Below are positions 36,704-47,057 of a DNA stretch of 64,000 nt, in pieces. The DNA comes from an uncultured Polaromonas sp. (GTDB taxonomy: Bacteria > Pseudomonadota > Gammaproteobacteria > Burkholderiales > Burkholderiaceae_C): contig CALMEI010000074.1 in NCBI GenBank assembly GCA_937863225.1, forward strand, positions 30,224-94,223, read 5' to 3'. The notes under the pieces are model-generated. The model was given only the letters and a program-made list of their open reading frames with translations, was not told where the DNA came from and did no database searches. Every line of letters begins with the position of its first letter. Positions within the stretch are counted from its first letter, which is position 1. A program made the translations under genes and the position numbers.

Positions 36704-38016
36704 CAGTCAGTCCCGCCAGCACATCGCCAAACAAAGTTCAGCCCATTTCAGCCGTTAAAGGCATGAATGACATATTGCCACCCGATTCCGCGCGATGGGA
36801 GTGGTTTGAATCGCATGTGCGAGACGTCATGGCAGGCAGTGCCTACCGAAACATCCGCACCCCGATTGTTGAACCCACCGCGCTTTTTGTTCGTGGCACG
36901 GGTGAAACCACCGACATCGTTGAAAAAGAAATGTATTCGTTTGAGGACAGGCTAAACGGGGAGCAATTGACATTGCGACCTGAAAATACGCCCGGTGTCG
37001 TGCGTGCAGCCATTGAACATAATCTGACCTACGATGGTGGCAAGCGCTTGTATTACATGGGCCCCATGTTCAGGCATGAACGGCCGCAGCGTGGTCGCTA
37101 CCGACAGTTTTACCAATTGGGTGCCGAGGCCTTGGGTTTTGCAGGGCCAGAGGTGGACGCCGAGTTGATGCTATTGGCGCATCAATTGTTGTCGCGTTTG
37201 GGCGTGAAAAATGTACGTGTAGAAATGAACAGCTTGGGCGTGCCCAGCGAGCGACAAGCGCACCGCGCCGCTTTGATTGCCTATTTTGAAAAACACAAAG
37301 ATGCATTGGATACGGATGCGCAACGGCGATTGCAAACCAACCCTTTGCGAATTTTAGATACCAAAAACCCGGCTATGCAGGCCATGGTGCAAGCGGCACC
37401 GCAACTGCTGGATTATTTAGGCGAAGCATCACTCCAACATTTGGACACAGTCAAACGCTTGCTGGACGCGTGTGGTGTGGCTTGGTCGATTAACCCGCGT
37501 TTGGTGCGCGGCTTGGATTATTACAGCCACACGGTGTTTGAATTCATCACCAGCGAATTGGGCGCACAGGGTACATTGTGTGGTGGTGGTCGCTACGACG
37601 GGCTATTTGAAATCCTGGGTGGTAAACCCACACCAGCAGTGGGCTGGGGCATGGGCATAGAGCGTGTCCTGGAGTTGCTTAAAGAGCAAGCCGTTATCAG
37701 CAGTCAACCCAATTTGGATGCCTATGCCATCGTGCCTGATTTGTCATCAGCACCTTTGGTGGCGGGTGTGTTGCAGACTTTGCGTGCCCAAGGTGTCAGC
37801 GTGCAAATGCACGCGACGAATGATGGTACAGCCGGTAGCATGAAGAGTCAATTCAAAAAAGCCGATGCCAGTGGCGCAAGGTACGCGCTGGTATTTGGTG
37901 CGGATGAATTGGCTGCCGGCCAGGTCACGGTGAAATCATTACGTGACGGGCAGGGCGCACAAAGCCTGCAGGCGTTAAAATCCATAGACAGTTGGGTGAA
38001 TATGTTGCGTCAATAA
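36700..38016 (+). CDS. hisS: Histidyl-tRNA synthetase
   Basis: Class II aminoacyl-tRNA synthetase, 438 residues. Motif 1 region [16 protein letters not shown], motif 2 [24 protein letters not shown], the histidine loop [23 protein letters not shown], and motif 3 [16 protein letters not shown], followed by the C-terminal anticodon-binding domain ([31 protein letters not shown]). It overlaps ispG (ATGA) in the same run. Confidence 0.97.
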   Translation: MTVSPASTSPNKVQPISAVKGMNDILPPDSARWEWFESHVRDVMAGSAYRNIRTPIVEPTALFVRGTGETTDIVEKEMYSFEDRLNGEQLTLRPENTPGVVRAAIEHNLTYDGGKRLYYMGPMFRHERPQRGRYRQFYQLGAEALGFAGPEVDAELMLLAHQLLSRLGVKNVRVEMNSLGVPSERQAHRAALIAYFEKHKDALDTDAQRRLQTNPLRILDTKNPAMQAMVQAAPQLLDYLGEASLQHLDTVKRLLDACGVAWSINPRLVRGLDYYSHTVFEFITSELGAQGTLCGGGRYDGLFEILGGKPTPAVGWGMGIERVLELLKEQAVISSQPNLDAYAIVPDLSSAPLVAGVLQTLRAQGVSVQMHATNDGTAGSMKSQFKKADASGARYALVFGADELAAGQVTVKSLRDGQGAQSLQALKSIDSWVNMLRQ

Positions 38017-38120
38017 TGCTGCGTCAATGGTGAATTGGCATTCAAGCAATGTGATGCTATTTGTGTAATTTGCACCCTCATTTCGAATCTCTCTCAATCA
38101 AACTCAATTTTTTAAAAGTC

Positions 38121-38780
38121 ATGGCTACTCAACTCAACCTCGAAGAACAAGAACAACTGGACGAACTGAAACACTTTTGGAAGCAATGGGGCAACTTGAT
38201 TACGTGGGTGTTGATCGTGATCATGGGTGTTTATGCGGCTTGGAATGCTTACCAATATTACCAACGCAGCCAAGCCACACAAGCCGCGGGCATGTTTACT
38301 GAAGTCGAACGCAGTGTGGCCAGCAAAGATGCCGCCAAAATTGAACGTGCGCTGGCCGACATGAATGCCAAATTTGGTTCAACCACCTATGCCCATCAAG
38401 CCGGTTTGTTGGCAGGCAAAAGTTTGTTTGAATTGGGCAAAACGGATGCGGCCAAAGCGGCGCTGGCCACAGTGGCGCAAAATGCCAAAGATGAAGGCTA
38501 CCAAGCGATGGCTAAATTGCGTTTATCCGCAGTGGCCATTGAAAGCAAAAACTATGACGAAGCACTGAAGCAATTGTCTGGTTCTTTCCCAGCCGAATTT
38601 ACCGCATTGGCCGATGATCGCCGTGGCGACGTGTATGCCTTGCAAGGCAAATCCACTGAAGCCAAAGCCGAATACGTGAAAGCCTACAAAAGTTTTGATG
38701 ACAAAACAGCTTATCGCCGTTTGGTTGAGGTCAAAATCAACGCTTTGGGCGGCGATGCGGTGACGACACCTGCTAAATGA
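38121..38780 (+). CDS. YfgM-like tetratricopeptide membrane protein
   Basis: Inner-membrane TPR protein of the YfgM/Tol-Pal-associated type that helps periplasmic chaperones at SecYEG. 219 residues starting [25 protein letters not shown], one membrane span ([19 protein letters not shown], about 27-46) and a helical-repeat periplasmic part ([31 protein letters not shown]). The frame runs 20 codons upstream but this ATG fits the family. bamB, which usually follows, is missing; der starts 10 bp later. Confidence 0.9.
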   Translation: MATQLNLEEQEQLDELKHFWKQWGNLITWVLIVIMGVYAAWNAYQYYQRSQATQAAGMFTEVERSVASKDAAKIERALADMNAKFGSTTYAHQAGLLAGKSLFELGKTDAAKAALATVAQNAKDEGYQAMAKLRLSAVAIESKNYDEALKQLSGSFPAEFTALADDRRGDVYALQGKSTEAKAEYVKAYKSFDDKTAYRRLVEVKINALGGDAVTTPAK

Positions 38781-38790
38781 AGCCCGCAGA

Positions 38791-40122
38791 ATGAAACCAG
38801 TTTTAGCCCTAGTTGGTCGCCCCAACGTGGGCAAATCAACCCTTTTTAACCGCCTGACCAAAACGCGCGATGCCATCGTTGCCGATTTTGCGGGGTTGAC
38901 ACGCGACCGCCATTACGGCAACGGCAAGCAAGGCAAGCTGGAATACATCGTCATCGACACCGGTGGTTTTGAACCGACTGCAGAGACTGGTATTTACAAA
39001 GAAATGGCGAAACAAACGCGTCAAGCGGTGGCTGAAGCCAACGTGGTTATTTTCATGGTGGATGCCCGCGATGGCGTCTGCGCACAAGACCACGACATAG
39101 CAAAATACCTGCGTAAACTGGGCAAAACTTGCATTTTGGTTGCCAACAAAGCCGAGGGCATGACCAATAGCCATCAATTGGGTGAGTTCTTCGAATTGGG
39201 TTTGGGCGAAGTGCATGGCGTGTCGGCAGCACACGGTCAAGGCACACGGGAATTGGTTGACTTGGCGTTTGCCAGCTTGCACTTGGTAGACGATGCTGAA
39301 GATGCCGAAGCAGACTCTGGCGCTATCAAAATTGCAGTAGCAGGCAGACCAAACGTCGGCAAATCAACTTTGATCAACACCTGGTTGGGCGAGGAACGAT
39401 TGGTTGCGTTTGACCAAGCTGGTACCACGCGAGATGCCATTGCGGTCCCCTTTGAACGCGATGGACAAAAGTTTGAATTAATTGACACCGCTGGCTTGCG
39501 CCGCAAGGGTCAAGTGTTTGAAGCGATCGAAAAATTCTCAGTCGTTAAAACCTTGCAAGCCATTGCCGATGCGAATGTGGTGCTTTTGCTGATTGATGCC
39601 GAGCAAGGTGTGACCGACCAAGACGCCCACATTGCAGGCTATATTTTAGAAAGCGGTCGCGCGGTGGTTATCGCCATTAACAAATGGGATGCGGTGGACG
39701 CCTACCAACGCCAGTTGGTGCAGCGATCAATTGAAACACGATTGGCATTTTTAAAGTTTGCTGAATTACATTTCATATCGGCTAAAAAACGCCAAGGCTT
39801 AGGGCCTTTGTGGACATCGTTGGCCAAAGCGCATCGCTCGGCCATGATCAAAATGACCACGCCAGTGCTCACGCGTTTGCTGCTTGAAGCGGTGCAATAC
39901 CAAAGCCCTGAACGCGCCGGACTTTTCCGCCCGAAAATGCGTTATGCCCACCAAGGTGGCATGAACCCACCGGTCATCGTCATTCACGGTAACTCGCTGG
40001 AACATGTCAGCAACGCGTATAAACGATTCTTAGAAGGTCGTTACAGGCAAGCATTCAAACTCGTGGGTACACCACTGCGCATTGAGTTTAAGACGACTGC
40101 CAATCCTTATAAAGATAAATAA
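38791..40122 (+). CDS. der: Ribosome-assembly GTPase Der (EngA)
   Basis: Tandem-GTPase for 50S maturation. 443 residues: two G domains, each with GRPNVGKST (near residues 8 and 186), DxxG in DTGGF and DTAGL, and NKAEG and NKWD; a KH-like C-terminal domain ends [17 protein letters not shown]. The neighbours are unusual: it follows yfgM with no bamB between, and hfq-hflX does not follow. A palindromic repeat lies just past its stop. Confidence 0.97.
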   Translation: MKPVLALVGRPNVGKSTLFNRLTKTRDAIVADFAGLTRDRHYGNGKQGKLEYIVIDTGGFEPTAETGIYKEMAKQTRQAVAEANVVIFMVDARDGVCAQDHDIAKYLRKLGKTCILVANKAEGMTNSHQLGEFFELGLGEVHGVSAAHGQGTRELVDLAFASLHLVDDAEDAEADSGAIKIAVAGRPNVGKSTLINTWLGEERLVAFDQAGTTRDAIAVPFERDGQKFELIDTAGLRRKGQVFEAIEKFSVVKTLQAIADANVVLLLIDAEQGVTDQDAHIAGYILESGRAVVIAINKWDAVDAYQRQLVQRSIETRLAFLKFAELHFISAKKRQGLGPLWTSLAKAHRSAMIKMTTPVLTRLLLEAVQYQSPERAGLFRPKMRYAHQGGMNPPVIVIHGNSLEHVSNAYKRFLEGRYRQAFKLVGTPLRIEFKTTANPYKDK

Positions 40123-40130
40123 ATCTTTTG

Positions 40131-40183
40131 GCTATACATTTGATAGCACTTTAGGCAATGAATACGACGCCTAGAGCCATATT
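40131..40183 (+). repeat. Palindromic interspersed repeat, intergenic copy
   Basis: GCTATACATTTGATAGCA, TTAGGCAATGAATACG, then CCTAGAGCCATATTT. It lies 9 bp after der, where the usual gene order breaks. Confidence 0.88.
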
Positions 40184-40374
40184 TATCCGATTTTGACGAC
40201 CTCGCATTGGGCTTGCGCCTGCGCTATCATCTGTAAAACGTGTGCGGGATTATTGCTGTGCGCCATGAGCGACAGGCTCAGCATTGCTAAGTACGGTTGC
40301 GCTTGCGCCTCGCCCACGCTGGCAAGGGCCTTGCACAGCGCGGTGTAAGTTTGGTCTAGCTCTTGGTCGGTCAT
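40183..40374 (-). CDS. DUF2783-like small protein
   Basis: A 63-residue helical protein: MTDQELDQTYTALCKALASVGEAQAQPYLAMLSLSLMAHSNNPAHVLQMIAQAQ. The pattern fits DUF2783, a family found next to FAD-dependent aromatic hydroxylases. It overlaps the stop of the monooxygenase gene by 4 bp, so the two are likely co-translated and may work together. Function unknown. Confidence 0.7.
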   Translation of the reverse strand: MTDQELDQTYTALCKALASVGEAQAQPYLAMLSLSLMAHSNNPAHVLQMIAQAQAQCEVVKIG

Positions 40375-41978
40375 ACTGTCGCTCCCGTTTGTTGCATGGC
40401 TGCCAAAACTGCCGCTGTATGTATTCCTTTCCAGCGCCCCATGACATAACCATCAGGGCGTATGAGTATCAACGCGGTTTCATTCGAATTTAACAGTCCA
40501 AAATGGCTGTAGCTGGCATATTCATTGCCTATGCAGCTATAAATTTTGATACCGTGGCGCTCTAAATCTGCCGGTTTCAATGCCTCTAAGTTTGTTCCAA
40601 ACACGATGCAAACAAAGCCTTTGCCAAATTGCTGCGACAAATATGAACCGTCGTCTAGCAACATGTCAGGCGCTGGCATACCGGGTGCGGCAAGGTCATT
40701 GGTCCATGTATCGACATCAGCCACATTCAAAGCAGATCCGACATACTGTATCGGTGTCGATTGTCGAGGGTTGATCAGGGAGCGTACTTTCGCATCGATC
40801 AGCGCCAGCTTCAAAGTGGCCTCGCGCATCAGCTTAAAGGCAAAGGTGGGTGGGGCCATGAATTCGGTGCTTTTCGCGCCGTAGGCCATGTTTTCATGCG
40901 CGGCGTGGACACGCTCGGTCGAATAGGTATCCAGCAAACTGTCTGGCGATGTGCCTTGAATCACACGTGCCAGCTTCCATGCCAAATTACCCACGTCATC
41001 CAGACCTGAGTTCAGCCCGCGCACCCCAAAAATCGGCACCAAATGCGCTGCATCGCCCGCAAACAGCACACGCTGGTGGCGGTACTTTTCCAGGCTCAAA
41101 CATTTGGCGTTGTAAATGGAAATCCACAGCGCCTCCCACGGCTCATTCTCGCCAATCATGGACAAATGGCTTTGCACGCGGGGCAGCACGTTCTCGGGTT
41201 TGATGGCATCAATCGGGTCTTCGTCATCGCGGATTTGGTAGTCAATGCGCCACACATCTTCAGGCTGGCGGTGCATCAAAATGGTAGAGCCGGGGTTGCT
41301 GGGTGGGTCAAACCACGCAAGTCGCTCCACCTCACGTTGGGTTTTTTGGCGAATATCAACGATGACGTATTTGCCGTCGTACTGCATGCCTTGCAGCTGC
41401 AAACCCAGCTGCTCGCGCACAGTGCTGCGACCACCGTCACAGGCGACCAGCCAGTCGGCACGGATGGTGTGGGTTTGGCCACTGTCATCACCGTTAGCAT
41501 CCACCACATCGACTTCATTGAAATCAGTCTGCTGCCGCACCGCTGTGACCGTGCAGTTCCACCGCACATCGACCAAGTCACCAAAGTTATCACGATAGCG
41601 CAGAGCGGCTTCATGCGCGTATTGCTCCGCAAAATACTGCTGAATGTTCACCATGGGCGCAAAGCGTTGCGCAGGGTCGTGCGGCATTTGAAAGTGCAGC
41701 ACTTCGGTGTCGCGGTAATAGCTGCGCCCACCCACCCACGACAGCCCTTTGTCAACCAAGGGCTTGTCCGCACCCACCCAACCCAAAATCTCTTGCGAGC
41801 GTCGCGACATGCAAATCGCACGGCTGCCCGTGCAATAACTGGGGTCGTTTTCAATGACCACGCTTCGAATACCATGGCTCGCCAGCAGCGCCGCCAGCGT
41901 CAAACCAACCGGACCGCCACCGGCAATGAGTACAGGTGTCTGCGTAGGAAAGGTGGTTTTATTGACGTGATTTGTCAT
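40371..41978 (-). CDS. FAD-dependent aromatic monooxygenase (PHBH/MhpA type)
   Basis: Class A flavin monooxygenase. From 41978 (MTNHVNKTTF) it has 535 residues; the frame extends 10 codons upstream. GxGxxG in VLIAGGGPVGLTLAALLASHG near residue 20, DG motif LVACDGGRSTVREQLG, and the second FAD motif VLFAGDAAHLVPIFGVRGLNSGLDD. Such enzymes hydroxylate phenolic rings using NAD(P)H and O2; the substrate is not evident. Residues about 476-492 (IKIYSCIGNEYASYSHF) are a translated palindromic repeat copy in the C-terminal thioredoxin-like domain. It overlaps the DUF2164 gene at its start and DUF2783 at its stop. Confidence 0.9.
   Translation of the reverse strand: MTNHVNKTTFPTQTPVLIAGGGPVGLTLAALLASHGIRSVVIENDPSYCTGSRAICMSRRSQEILGWVGADKPLVDKGLSWVGGRSYYRDTEVLHFQMPHDPAQRFAPMVNIQQYFAEQYAHEAALRYRDNFGDLVDVRWNCTVTAVRQQTDFNEVDVVDANGDDSGQTHTIRADWLVACDGGRSTVREQLGLQLQGMQYDGKYVIVDIRQKTQREVERLAWFDPPSNPGSTILMHRQPEDVWRIDYQIRDDEDPIDAIKPENVLPRVQSHLSMIGENEPWEALWISIYNAKCLSLEKYRHQRVLFAGDAAHLVPIFGVRGLNSGLDDVGNLAWKLARVIQGTSPDSLLDTYSTERVHAAHENMAYGAKSTEFMAPPTFAFKLMREATLKLALIDAKVRSLINPRQSTPIQYVGSALNVADVDTWTNDLAAPGMPAPDMLLDDGSYLSQQFGKGFVCIVFGTNLEALKPADLERHGIKIYSCIGNEYASYSHFGLLNSNETALILIRPDGYVMGRWKGIHTAAVLAAMQQTGATV
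40500..40550 (-). repeat. Palindromic interspersed repeat copy inside the monooxygenase gene (sense)
   Basis: On the coding strand: AAATTTATAGCTGC, ATAGGCAATGAATATGCC, AGCTACAGCCATTT. It has the same orientation relative to the gene as the other coding copies but another reading frame. Confidence 0.85.
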
Positions 41979-42225
41979 ACTTGCGCCAGTAGGTAAATTC
42001 ATCTTCATTCACTTCAAAGTCTAAATCGGCAATGCGTTGTTGCAAGCGCTCTTGTACATCTGCCACAGCTTTGTTGTAAATGCTAGGGCCAATTTCTTCT
42101 AACATAAAGCCCAACAAGCCACCCGCTGCAATGTTGCCAATTTTTTCCTCCATGTTCTCACGAAAATATCGCTCGATTGAAGCGATGGCTTGTGCGCGGT
42201 CTTCTTTGCTGAGTTCGATGGTCAT
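41959..42225 (-). CDS. DUF2164 family protein
   Basis: An 88-residue acidic protein: MTIELSKEDRAQAIASIERYFRENMEEKIGNIAAGGLLGFMLEEIGPSIYNKAVADVQERLQ, the DUF2164 pattern. Function unknown. It lies 18 bp after a VOC gene and overlaps the monooxygenase start by about 20 bp, so these genes form one minus-strand run. Confidence 0.88.
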   Translation of the reverse strand: MTIELSKEDRAQAIASIERYFRENMEEKIGNIAAGGLLGFMLEEIGPSIYNKAVADVQERLQQRIADLDFEVNEDEFTYWRKYDKSRQ

Positions 42226-42243
42226 GGTTGTTCTCTCAAATTG

Positions 42244-42654
42244 CTAAATTGACTCGGCTTCGTGGCAAGCCACACATACTTTATTCCCCTCAGTGTCACG
42301 AAAATATGCGCCGTAATAGTTGGCGTGGTAATGAGGACGTAGGCCTGGAGGACCTTCACATGTACCACCATTGGCCATCGCAGTGCCATACACCCTTCGC
42401 ACCTGTTCACGTGAATCCGCTAAAAAAGCCACCATCTGGCCATTGCCCGCAAAGTGTGCATCTTTGTCATACGGTTTACCAATTAAAAACAAAGGCCGGT
42501 TCACATCTGGCTTTTGCCAGCCTGCCCAATGAATGTTAGCCACTGTATCAACTTCTTTAAATCGCAAAACCAAACCCAGTTCTTTCAAAACCACGCTGTA
42601 AAAAGCAAAAGCACGCTCAAAATCATTCACGCCGGTGTGGATGTGGGAGAACAT
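42244..42654 (-). CDS. VOC family protein
   Basis: A 136-residue VOC protein: MFSHIHTGVNDFERAFAFYSVVLKELGL with the first His ligand near residue 6, and a C-terminal YGAYFRDTEGNKVCVACHE with the Glu ligand. Of the glyoxalase/dioxygenase type; the substrate is unknown. It is the first gene of the run leading to the flavin monooxygenase. Confidence 0.9.
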   Translation of the reverse strand: MFSHIHTGVNDFERAFAFYSVVLKELGLVLRFKEVDTVANIHWAGWQKPDVNRPLFLIGKPYDKDAHFAGNGQMVAFLADSREQVRRVYGTAMANGGTCEGPPGLRPHYHANYYGAYFRDTEGNKVCVACHEAESI

Positions 42655-42750
42655 GGTTTTGCCTGTTTATCGATGGGATGTGGTTATAGTCGATGCAATT
42701 GCAGCTTGTTAAATTGATTGCGAAATTTATTCTAACTGAGAGATTTTTAT

Positions 42751-43902
42751 TTGAAAAATATTGCTTTCGATTACCAAGTATTTGCCATGCAAACCTATGG
42801 CGGTGTGTCACGTTATTATTTTGAGCTCTGTTCACGGCTACAAAACCTGTCAAATCAAGAAATGAATGGCCGTATTGTCGCGCCCATTCATGTCAATGAA
42901 TACATCCAAAAACTACCCCAATCCCAAATCGATTATTTTTTGCGGGTCAATCGTTTTCCGGGTGCTTGGCGATTTTTGCAGCCATTCAATCAAATGATGT
43001 CTCGCTATAAGATGGCGACCAATCATACAAATTTGGTTCATGAAACTTTCTATTGCCAACAATCGGTAGCTCCCCAAAATTGCCCCCGAGTGATCACCGT
43101 TTATGACATGCTTTTTGAAGCACAAGCCAAACAGTCACGCGCCTATCAATCCATGCTGCAGACAAAGAAAAAAGCAATTGAACGTGCTGATAAAGTGATT
43201 TGCATATCTGCTTCTACCAAACGCGAGTTGATTCAGTATTTATCTGTTCCAGAATCAAAAATCAGCACCATTCATTTGGGTTTTGAATTGTCATCGGCTG
43301 TACCTTCGTTCTCTGCAAATACAAATACACAAGTACCAATCAATGCTGAAACTAATCACAACCATTTAACTGCAAAACCTTTTCTCTTGCACGTGGGTTA
43401 TCGTGCTGGATACAAAAATTTCACCAACTTATTGAAAGCCTATGCCGCATCTGATTATTTGAAAAACACCTTTGATTTGGTCACCTTTGGACCCAATCCC
43501 TTCACACGCGATGAAAGTTTACATATTGAAGGATTAAAGTTGTCTGATCACGTTAGACAGGTCTCAGGCTCAGATGAAAAGCTCATTGCCCACTACCAAA
43601 ATGCGGCTGCCTACATTCTTCCTTCTACTTATGAAGGCTTTGGTATTCCTTTGTTGGAAGCCATGCAATTCGGTTGTCCAGTGCTGTGCAGTGACACAAC
43701 ATCGATGCCAGAAGTAGCGGGCAATGCGGCATGTTATTTTGACCCACACAGTATCGACAGCATGCGGTCTGTCATTGAAAGCACGATGCAATCAACACAC
43801 TTAAAAGATCAAAAAATACAACTGGGATTTGAGCGTGTTAAACAATTTTCGTGGAATAAGTGCACACTCGAAACCATCAATCTCTATCGGCAATTGCTTT
43901 GA
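42751..43902 (+). CDS. Glycosyltransferase family 4 (GT-B)
   Basis: 383 residues, starting at TTG (MKNIAFDYQVFAMQTYGGVSRYYFEL). The Rossmann-like second half has LLHVGYRAGYKNFTNLLKAYA and the nucleotide-sugar motif STYEGFGIPLLEAMQFGCPVLCSDTTSMPEVAG. It transfers a sugar, probably a mannose- or rhamnose-type residue, to a surface glycan; donor and acceptor are unknown. No other glycan genes are near. By eye it is more AT-rich than its neighbours, a hint of transfer. Confidence 0.9.
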   Translation: MKNIAFDYQVFAMQTYGGVSRYYFELCSRLQNLSNQEMNGRIVAPIHVNEYIQKLPQSQIDYFLRVNRFPGAWRFLQPFNQMMSRYKMATNHTNLVHETFYCQQSVAPQNCPRVITVYDMLFEAQAKQSRAYQSMLQTKKKAIERADKVICISASTKRELIQYLSVPESKISTIHLGFELSSAVPSFSANTNTQVPINAETNHNHLTAKPFLLHVGYRAGYKNFTNLLKAYAASDYLKNTFDLVTFGPNPFTRDESLHIEGLKLSDHVRQVSGSDEKLIAHYQNAAAYILPSTYEGFGIPLLEAMQFGCPVLCSDTTSMPEVAGNAACYFDPHSIDSMRSVIESTMQSTHLKDQKIQLGFERVKQFSWNKCTLETINLYRQLL

Positions 43903-43921
43903 TAAGAGCACAGTATTCTCT

Positions 43922-44551
43922 TTAATCTAGCAATCCTTTGCCACTCATAATTTGCGGCGTGCATTTTTCAATCCGCGCTTCTCGCGTTTTGGCCTGCTTC
44001 GCCGCCGCAAAATGCAACAGATACGCCCGCTGTCGTCCTGGCGTCAGGGCTTCAAAAGCAGTTTTGAGTTTGGCTGATTGATTCAGCGCTGTTTCAAATT
44101 CCTCTGGTATCGCAAATTCAGCGGTGGGCTTCATTGCCACCTTCAACCCCGCTTTTTCCACCGCAATGGCTTCTTGCAGGCAGGCTTTGATGGTGGTTTT
44201 CAGCTTGGTGATTTCTCGCACATCCGTAAACCGCAACTGCCGCCCACCCTGCACATTTTCGGTTTGCTGTATCAAAATGCCTTTGGTGTCTTTCAGAAAC
44301 GTACCTTTGAAGAACAGCAGGGCGCAATACTCTTTGAATGAGTGAATAATGACCACATTGCCACCATTGACCGTATAGCAAGGCACACCCCATTTGCATT
44401 CCTCCGTCAGCCCGCTGTCCAGCACCAGCGCCCGCAGCGCAGCCAGCTCCGCCGCCCAAGTGATGACCTTGCAAGCAGGCGTGCCGCCCTTAGCACATCG
44501 GCCACAGCCGTGGGTGAAGTAGGTTTCTGCGTGTTGGTTCATTTTAGACAA
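43922..44551 (-). CDS. YdeI/OmpD-associated family protein (DUF1801-like)
   Basis: 209 residues. The N-terminal DUF1801 part is ECKWGVPCYTVNGGNVVIIHSFKEYCALLFFKGTFLKD (about 51-90), and the C-terminal YdeI-like part is PEEFETALNQSAKLKTAFEALTPGRQRAYLLHFAAAKQAKTREARIEKC. This family is linked to resistance against antimicrobial peptides in enterics, but its biochemistry is not settled. There is a Cys-rich start (CGRCAKGGTPAC), unusual for the family and possibly metal binding. Confidence 0.88.
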   Translation of the reverse strand: MSKMNQHAETYFTHGCGRCAKGGTPACKVITWAAELAALRALVLDSGLTEECKWGVPCYTVNGGNVVIIHSFKEYCALLFFKGTFLKDTKGILIQQTENVQGGRQLRFTDVREITKLKTTIKACLQEAIAVEKAGLKVAMKPTAEFAIPEEFETALNQSAKLKTAFEALTPGRQRAYLLHFAAAKQAKTREARIEKCTPQIMSGKGLLD

Positions 44552-44556
44552 ATAAT

Positions 44557-44612
44557 ACTATAAATATCATAGCTGTGTAGGCAATAAATACGCCGGCTAC
44601 AGCCATATTTAC
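44557..44612 (+). repeat. Palindromic interspersed repeat, intergenic copy (near consensus)
   Basis: CTATAAATATCATAGC, TAGGCAATAAATACGCC, GGCTACAGCCATATTTACC. One of the cleanest copies in the window. Confidence 0.93.
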
Positions 44613-44614
44613 CA

Positions 44615-46969
44615 TTATTTCCGAGGTTTTTCAGACTTAAATGGTTTAGCCCCATTATCCCGAGGCGGCAAGCCCGTGTGCTGCGTCAGCGTCCGACCCG
44701 GTTTGGCTTTCACGTTCAGCGCCGCAGAAGTCCCAGCAGTTGAAGTGGAATTTTTCTTACGGGCACTGGTGTAGTTCGTGCTGCCAGAGCTGTTGAGCGG
44801 TTGGAAGGTGGGGATGAGGTGGTGTTTACCGTTGCCGATGAGGTCTGACCTGCCCATGGTTTTGAGGGCTTCGCGCAGCAATGGCCAGTTGGTGCTGTCG
44901 TGGTAGCGCAGGAAGGCTTTGTGCAGGCGGCGGCGTTTGTCGCCGCGCACGATGTCTACTGTTTCACTGTCGCGGGTGATTTTGCGCAACGGGTTTTTGC
45001 CACTGTGGTACATGGCGGTGGCGGTGGCCATGGGGCTGGGGTAGAAGGTTTGCACTTGGTCGGCTCTGAAGCCGTTTTTCTTCAACCACACAGCCAGGTT
45101 CATCATGTCTTCATCGCTGGTACCGGGGTGGGCGGCGATGAAGTAGGGGATGAGGAATTGCTTTTTGCCTGCCTCGGCGCTGTATTTGTCAAACAAGGTT
45201 TTGAACTTGTCGTAGCTGCCGATGCCGGGCTTCATCATTTTGGTGAGCGGGCCTTGCTCGGTGTGTTCGGGTGCAATTTTCAGGTAACCGCCAACGTGGT
45301 GGGTGACCAGTTCTTGAATGTATTCTGGACTTTTCACCGCCAAGTCGTAACGCAAACCCGAACCGATGAGTATTTTTTTCACGCCGTTGAGGGCACGGGC
45401 ACGTCGGTAGATTTTGATCAGCGGGTCGTGGTTGGTGGTCAGGTTAGAGCAAATACCGGGGTAGACGCAGCTGGGTTTGCGACAGGCTGCTTCGATGGCG
45501 GGCGATTTGCAGCCCAAGCGGTACATATTGGCCGTCGGACCGCCCAAGTCTGATATGGTGCCCGTAAAGCCTTTGACGGTGTCGCGAATGGCTTCAACTT
45601 CTTTGATGATGCTTTCTTCGCTGCGGCTTTGGATGATGCGGCCTTCGTGCTCGGTGATGGAACAAAACGTGCAACCACCAAAGCAGCCGCGCATGATGTT
45701 GACGGAAAAGCGAATCATCTCCCAAGCGGGAATTTTGGTGGCGTGGTCGTGGCTGCCATTGCCATCGGCGTAGCTGGGGTGCGGACTGCGTGCGTAGGGC
45801 AGGTCAAATACGTAGTCCATTTCAGCGGTGGTCAGCGGTATGGGGGGCGGCGTCAGCCACACGTCTTTAGCAGTCGTTCCCTCACCATGCGCTTGCACCA
45901 ATGCGCGGGCATTGCCGGGGTTGGTTTCTAGATGCAAAACGCGATTGGCGTGGGCGTAGAGCACGGGGTCGGATTTGACTTGCTCATACGATGGCAAGCG
46001 GATGACAGTTTTGTCTTTATCAGTTTTGACCAAATTGTTTTTGTGGGTCAGTGTTGGATTTGGCAGAAACTTGAGTGGTTTGATCGCGCCAGTTTTTAAT
46101 TCAGTATCGAGCAAGCCATTCTTTGCATCGCTGGCAGTTGGGTCTTGCACACACGTCCCGCCTTGTGCGCGGGCGAGGTCGGCGCTCATCATGTAGGGGT
46201 TGACGTGCTGGTCCACGCGGCCGACTTCATCGACGTCGCGCGAATCAATTTCTAGCCAAGTTTCGGGGTTGCTGCGCTGAACAAAAGCGGTGCCGCGCAC
46301 ATCGGTGATGGACGTGATGGGTTCTTTGGCGGCCAAACGGTGGGCAATTTCGACAATCGCACGCTCGGCATTGCCATACAGCAGCAAATCCGATTTGGCA
46401 TCGACCACGATGGAGCGGCGCACTTTGTCGCTCCAGTAGTCGTAATGCGCAATGCGGCGCAGCGATCCTTCAATACCGCCCAAGATAATGGGCATGTCTT
46501 TGTACGCTTCTTTGCAGCGTTGGCTGTAGACAATGGCAGCGCGGTCAGGGCGCTTGCCGGCCACATCGCCAGGTGTGTAGGCATCGTCACTGCGGATTTT
46601 GCGGTCGGCCGTGTAGCGGTTGATCATGGAATCCATATTGCCCGCTGTCACGCCAAAGAATAAATTGGGTTTTCCTAAAACTTTGAACGGCTCGGCGCTT
46701 TGCCAATCGGGCTGCGCGATGATGCCCACGCGAAAGCCTTGCGCTTCCAACATGCGTCCAATCACCGCCATGCCAAAGCTGGGGTGGTCCACATAAGCGT
46801 CGCCCGTTACCAGAATGATGTCGCAACTGTCCCAACCCAATGCGGTCATTTCGTCACGGCTCATGGGCAAAAACTTGGCCGTGCCAAAACGTGCCGCCCA
46901 GTGCTTTTTGTAGCTGGACAGCGGCTTGGCCATTCGCGGGAAGAAGGAAACGTCGGAGTAGCTGGTCAT
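44615..46969 (-). CDS. YgiQ family radical SAM protein
   Basis: 784 residues. N-terminal YgiQ domain ([36 protein letters not shown]), then the radical SAM core with cluster motif [18 protein letters not shown] near residue 420, [16 protein letters not shown], and a basic Gly/Lys tail. The biochemical role of YgiQ is not established; a role in ubiquinone-independent or rRNA modification has been suggested without proof. It stands alone between two repeat copies. Confidence 0.93.
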   Translation of the reverse strand: MTSYSDVSFFPRMAKPLSSYKKHWAARFGTAKFLPMSRDEMTALGWDSCDIILVTGDAYVDHPSFGMAVIGRMLEAQGFRVGIIAQPDWQSAEPFKVLGKPNLFFGVTAGNMDSMINRYTADRKIRSDDAYTPGDVAGKRPDRAAIVYSQRCKEAYKDMPIILGGIEGSLRRIAHYDYWSDKVRRSIVVDAKSDLLLYGNAERAIVEIAHRLAAKEPITSITDVRGTAFVQRSNPETWLEIDSRDVDEVGRVDQHVNPYMMSADLARAQGGTCVQDPTASDAKNGLLDTELKTGAIKPLKFLPNPTLTHKNNLVKTDKDKTVIRLPSYEQVKSDPVLYAHANRVLHLETNPGNARALVQAHGEGTTAKDVWLTPPPIPLTTAEMDYVFDLPYARSPHPSYADGNGSHDHATKIPAWEMIRFSVNIMRGCFGGCTFCSITEHEGRIIQSRSEESIIKEVEAIRDTVKGFTGTISDLGGPTANMYRLGCKSPAIEAACRKPSCVYPGICSNLTTNHDPLIKIYRRARALNGVKKILIGSGLRYDLAVKSPEYIQELVTHHVGGYLKIAPEHTEQGPLTKMMKPGIGSYDKFKTLFDKYSAEAGKKQFLIPYFIAAHPGTSDEDMMNLAVWLKKNGFRADQVQTFYPSPMATATAMYHSGKNPLRKITRDSETVDIVRGDKRRRLHKAFLRYHDSTNWPLLREALKTMGRSDLIGNGKHHLIPTFQPLNSSGSTNYTSARKKNSTSTAGTSAALNVKAKPGRTLTQHTGLPPRDNGAKPFKSEKPRK

Positions 46970-46984
46970 TGAAAAATATATGAA

Positions 46985-47040
46985 AAATATGGCTGTAGGC
47001 GGCGTATTTATTGCCTAATGTGCTATTATAAGTATAGCAT
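46985..47040 (-). repeat. Palindromic interspersed repeat, intergenic copy (near consensus)
   Basis: On the plus strand: ATATGGCTGTAGGCGGCG, TATTTATTGCCTA, GCTATTATAAGTATAGCA. It lies upstream of the ygiQ-like gene. Confidence 0.93.
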
Positions 47041-47057
47041 TATGGTGCTTTAAGCGG

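Noticed and set aside
41043..41996. A 317-residue plus-strand frame opposite the monooxygenase
   Set aside because: It is a shadow; the minus strand has the FAD motifs in the right order.
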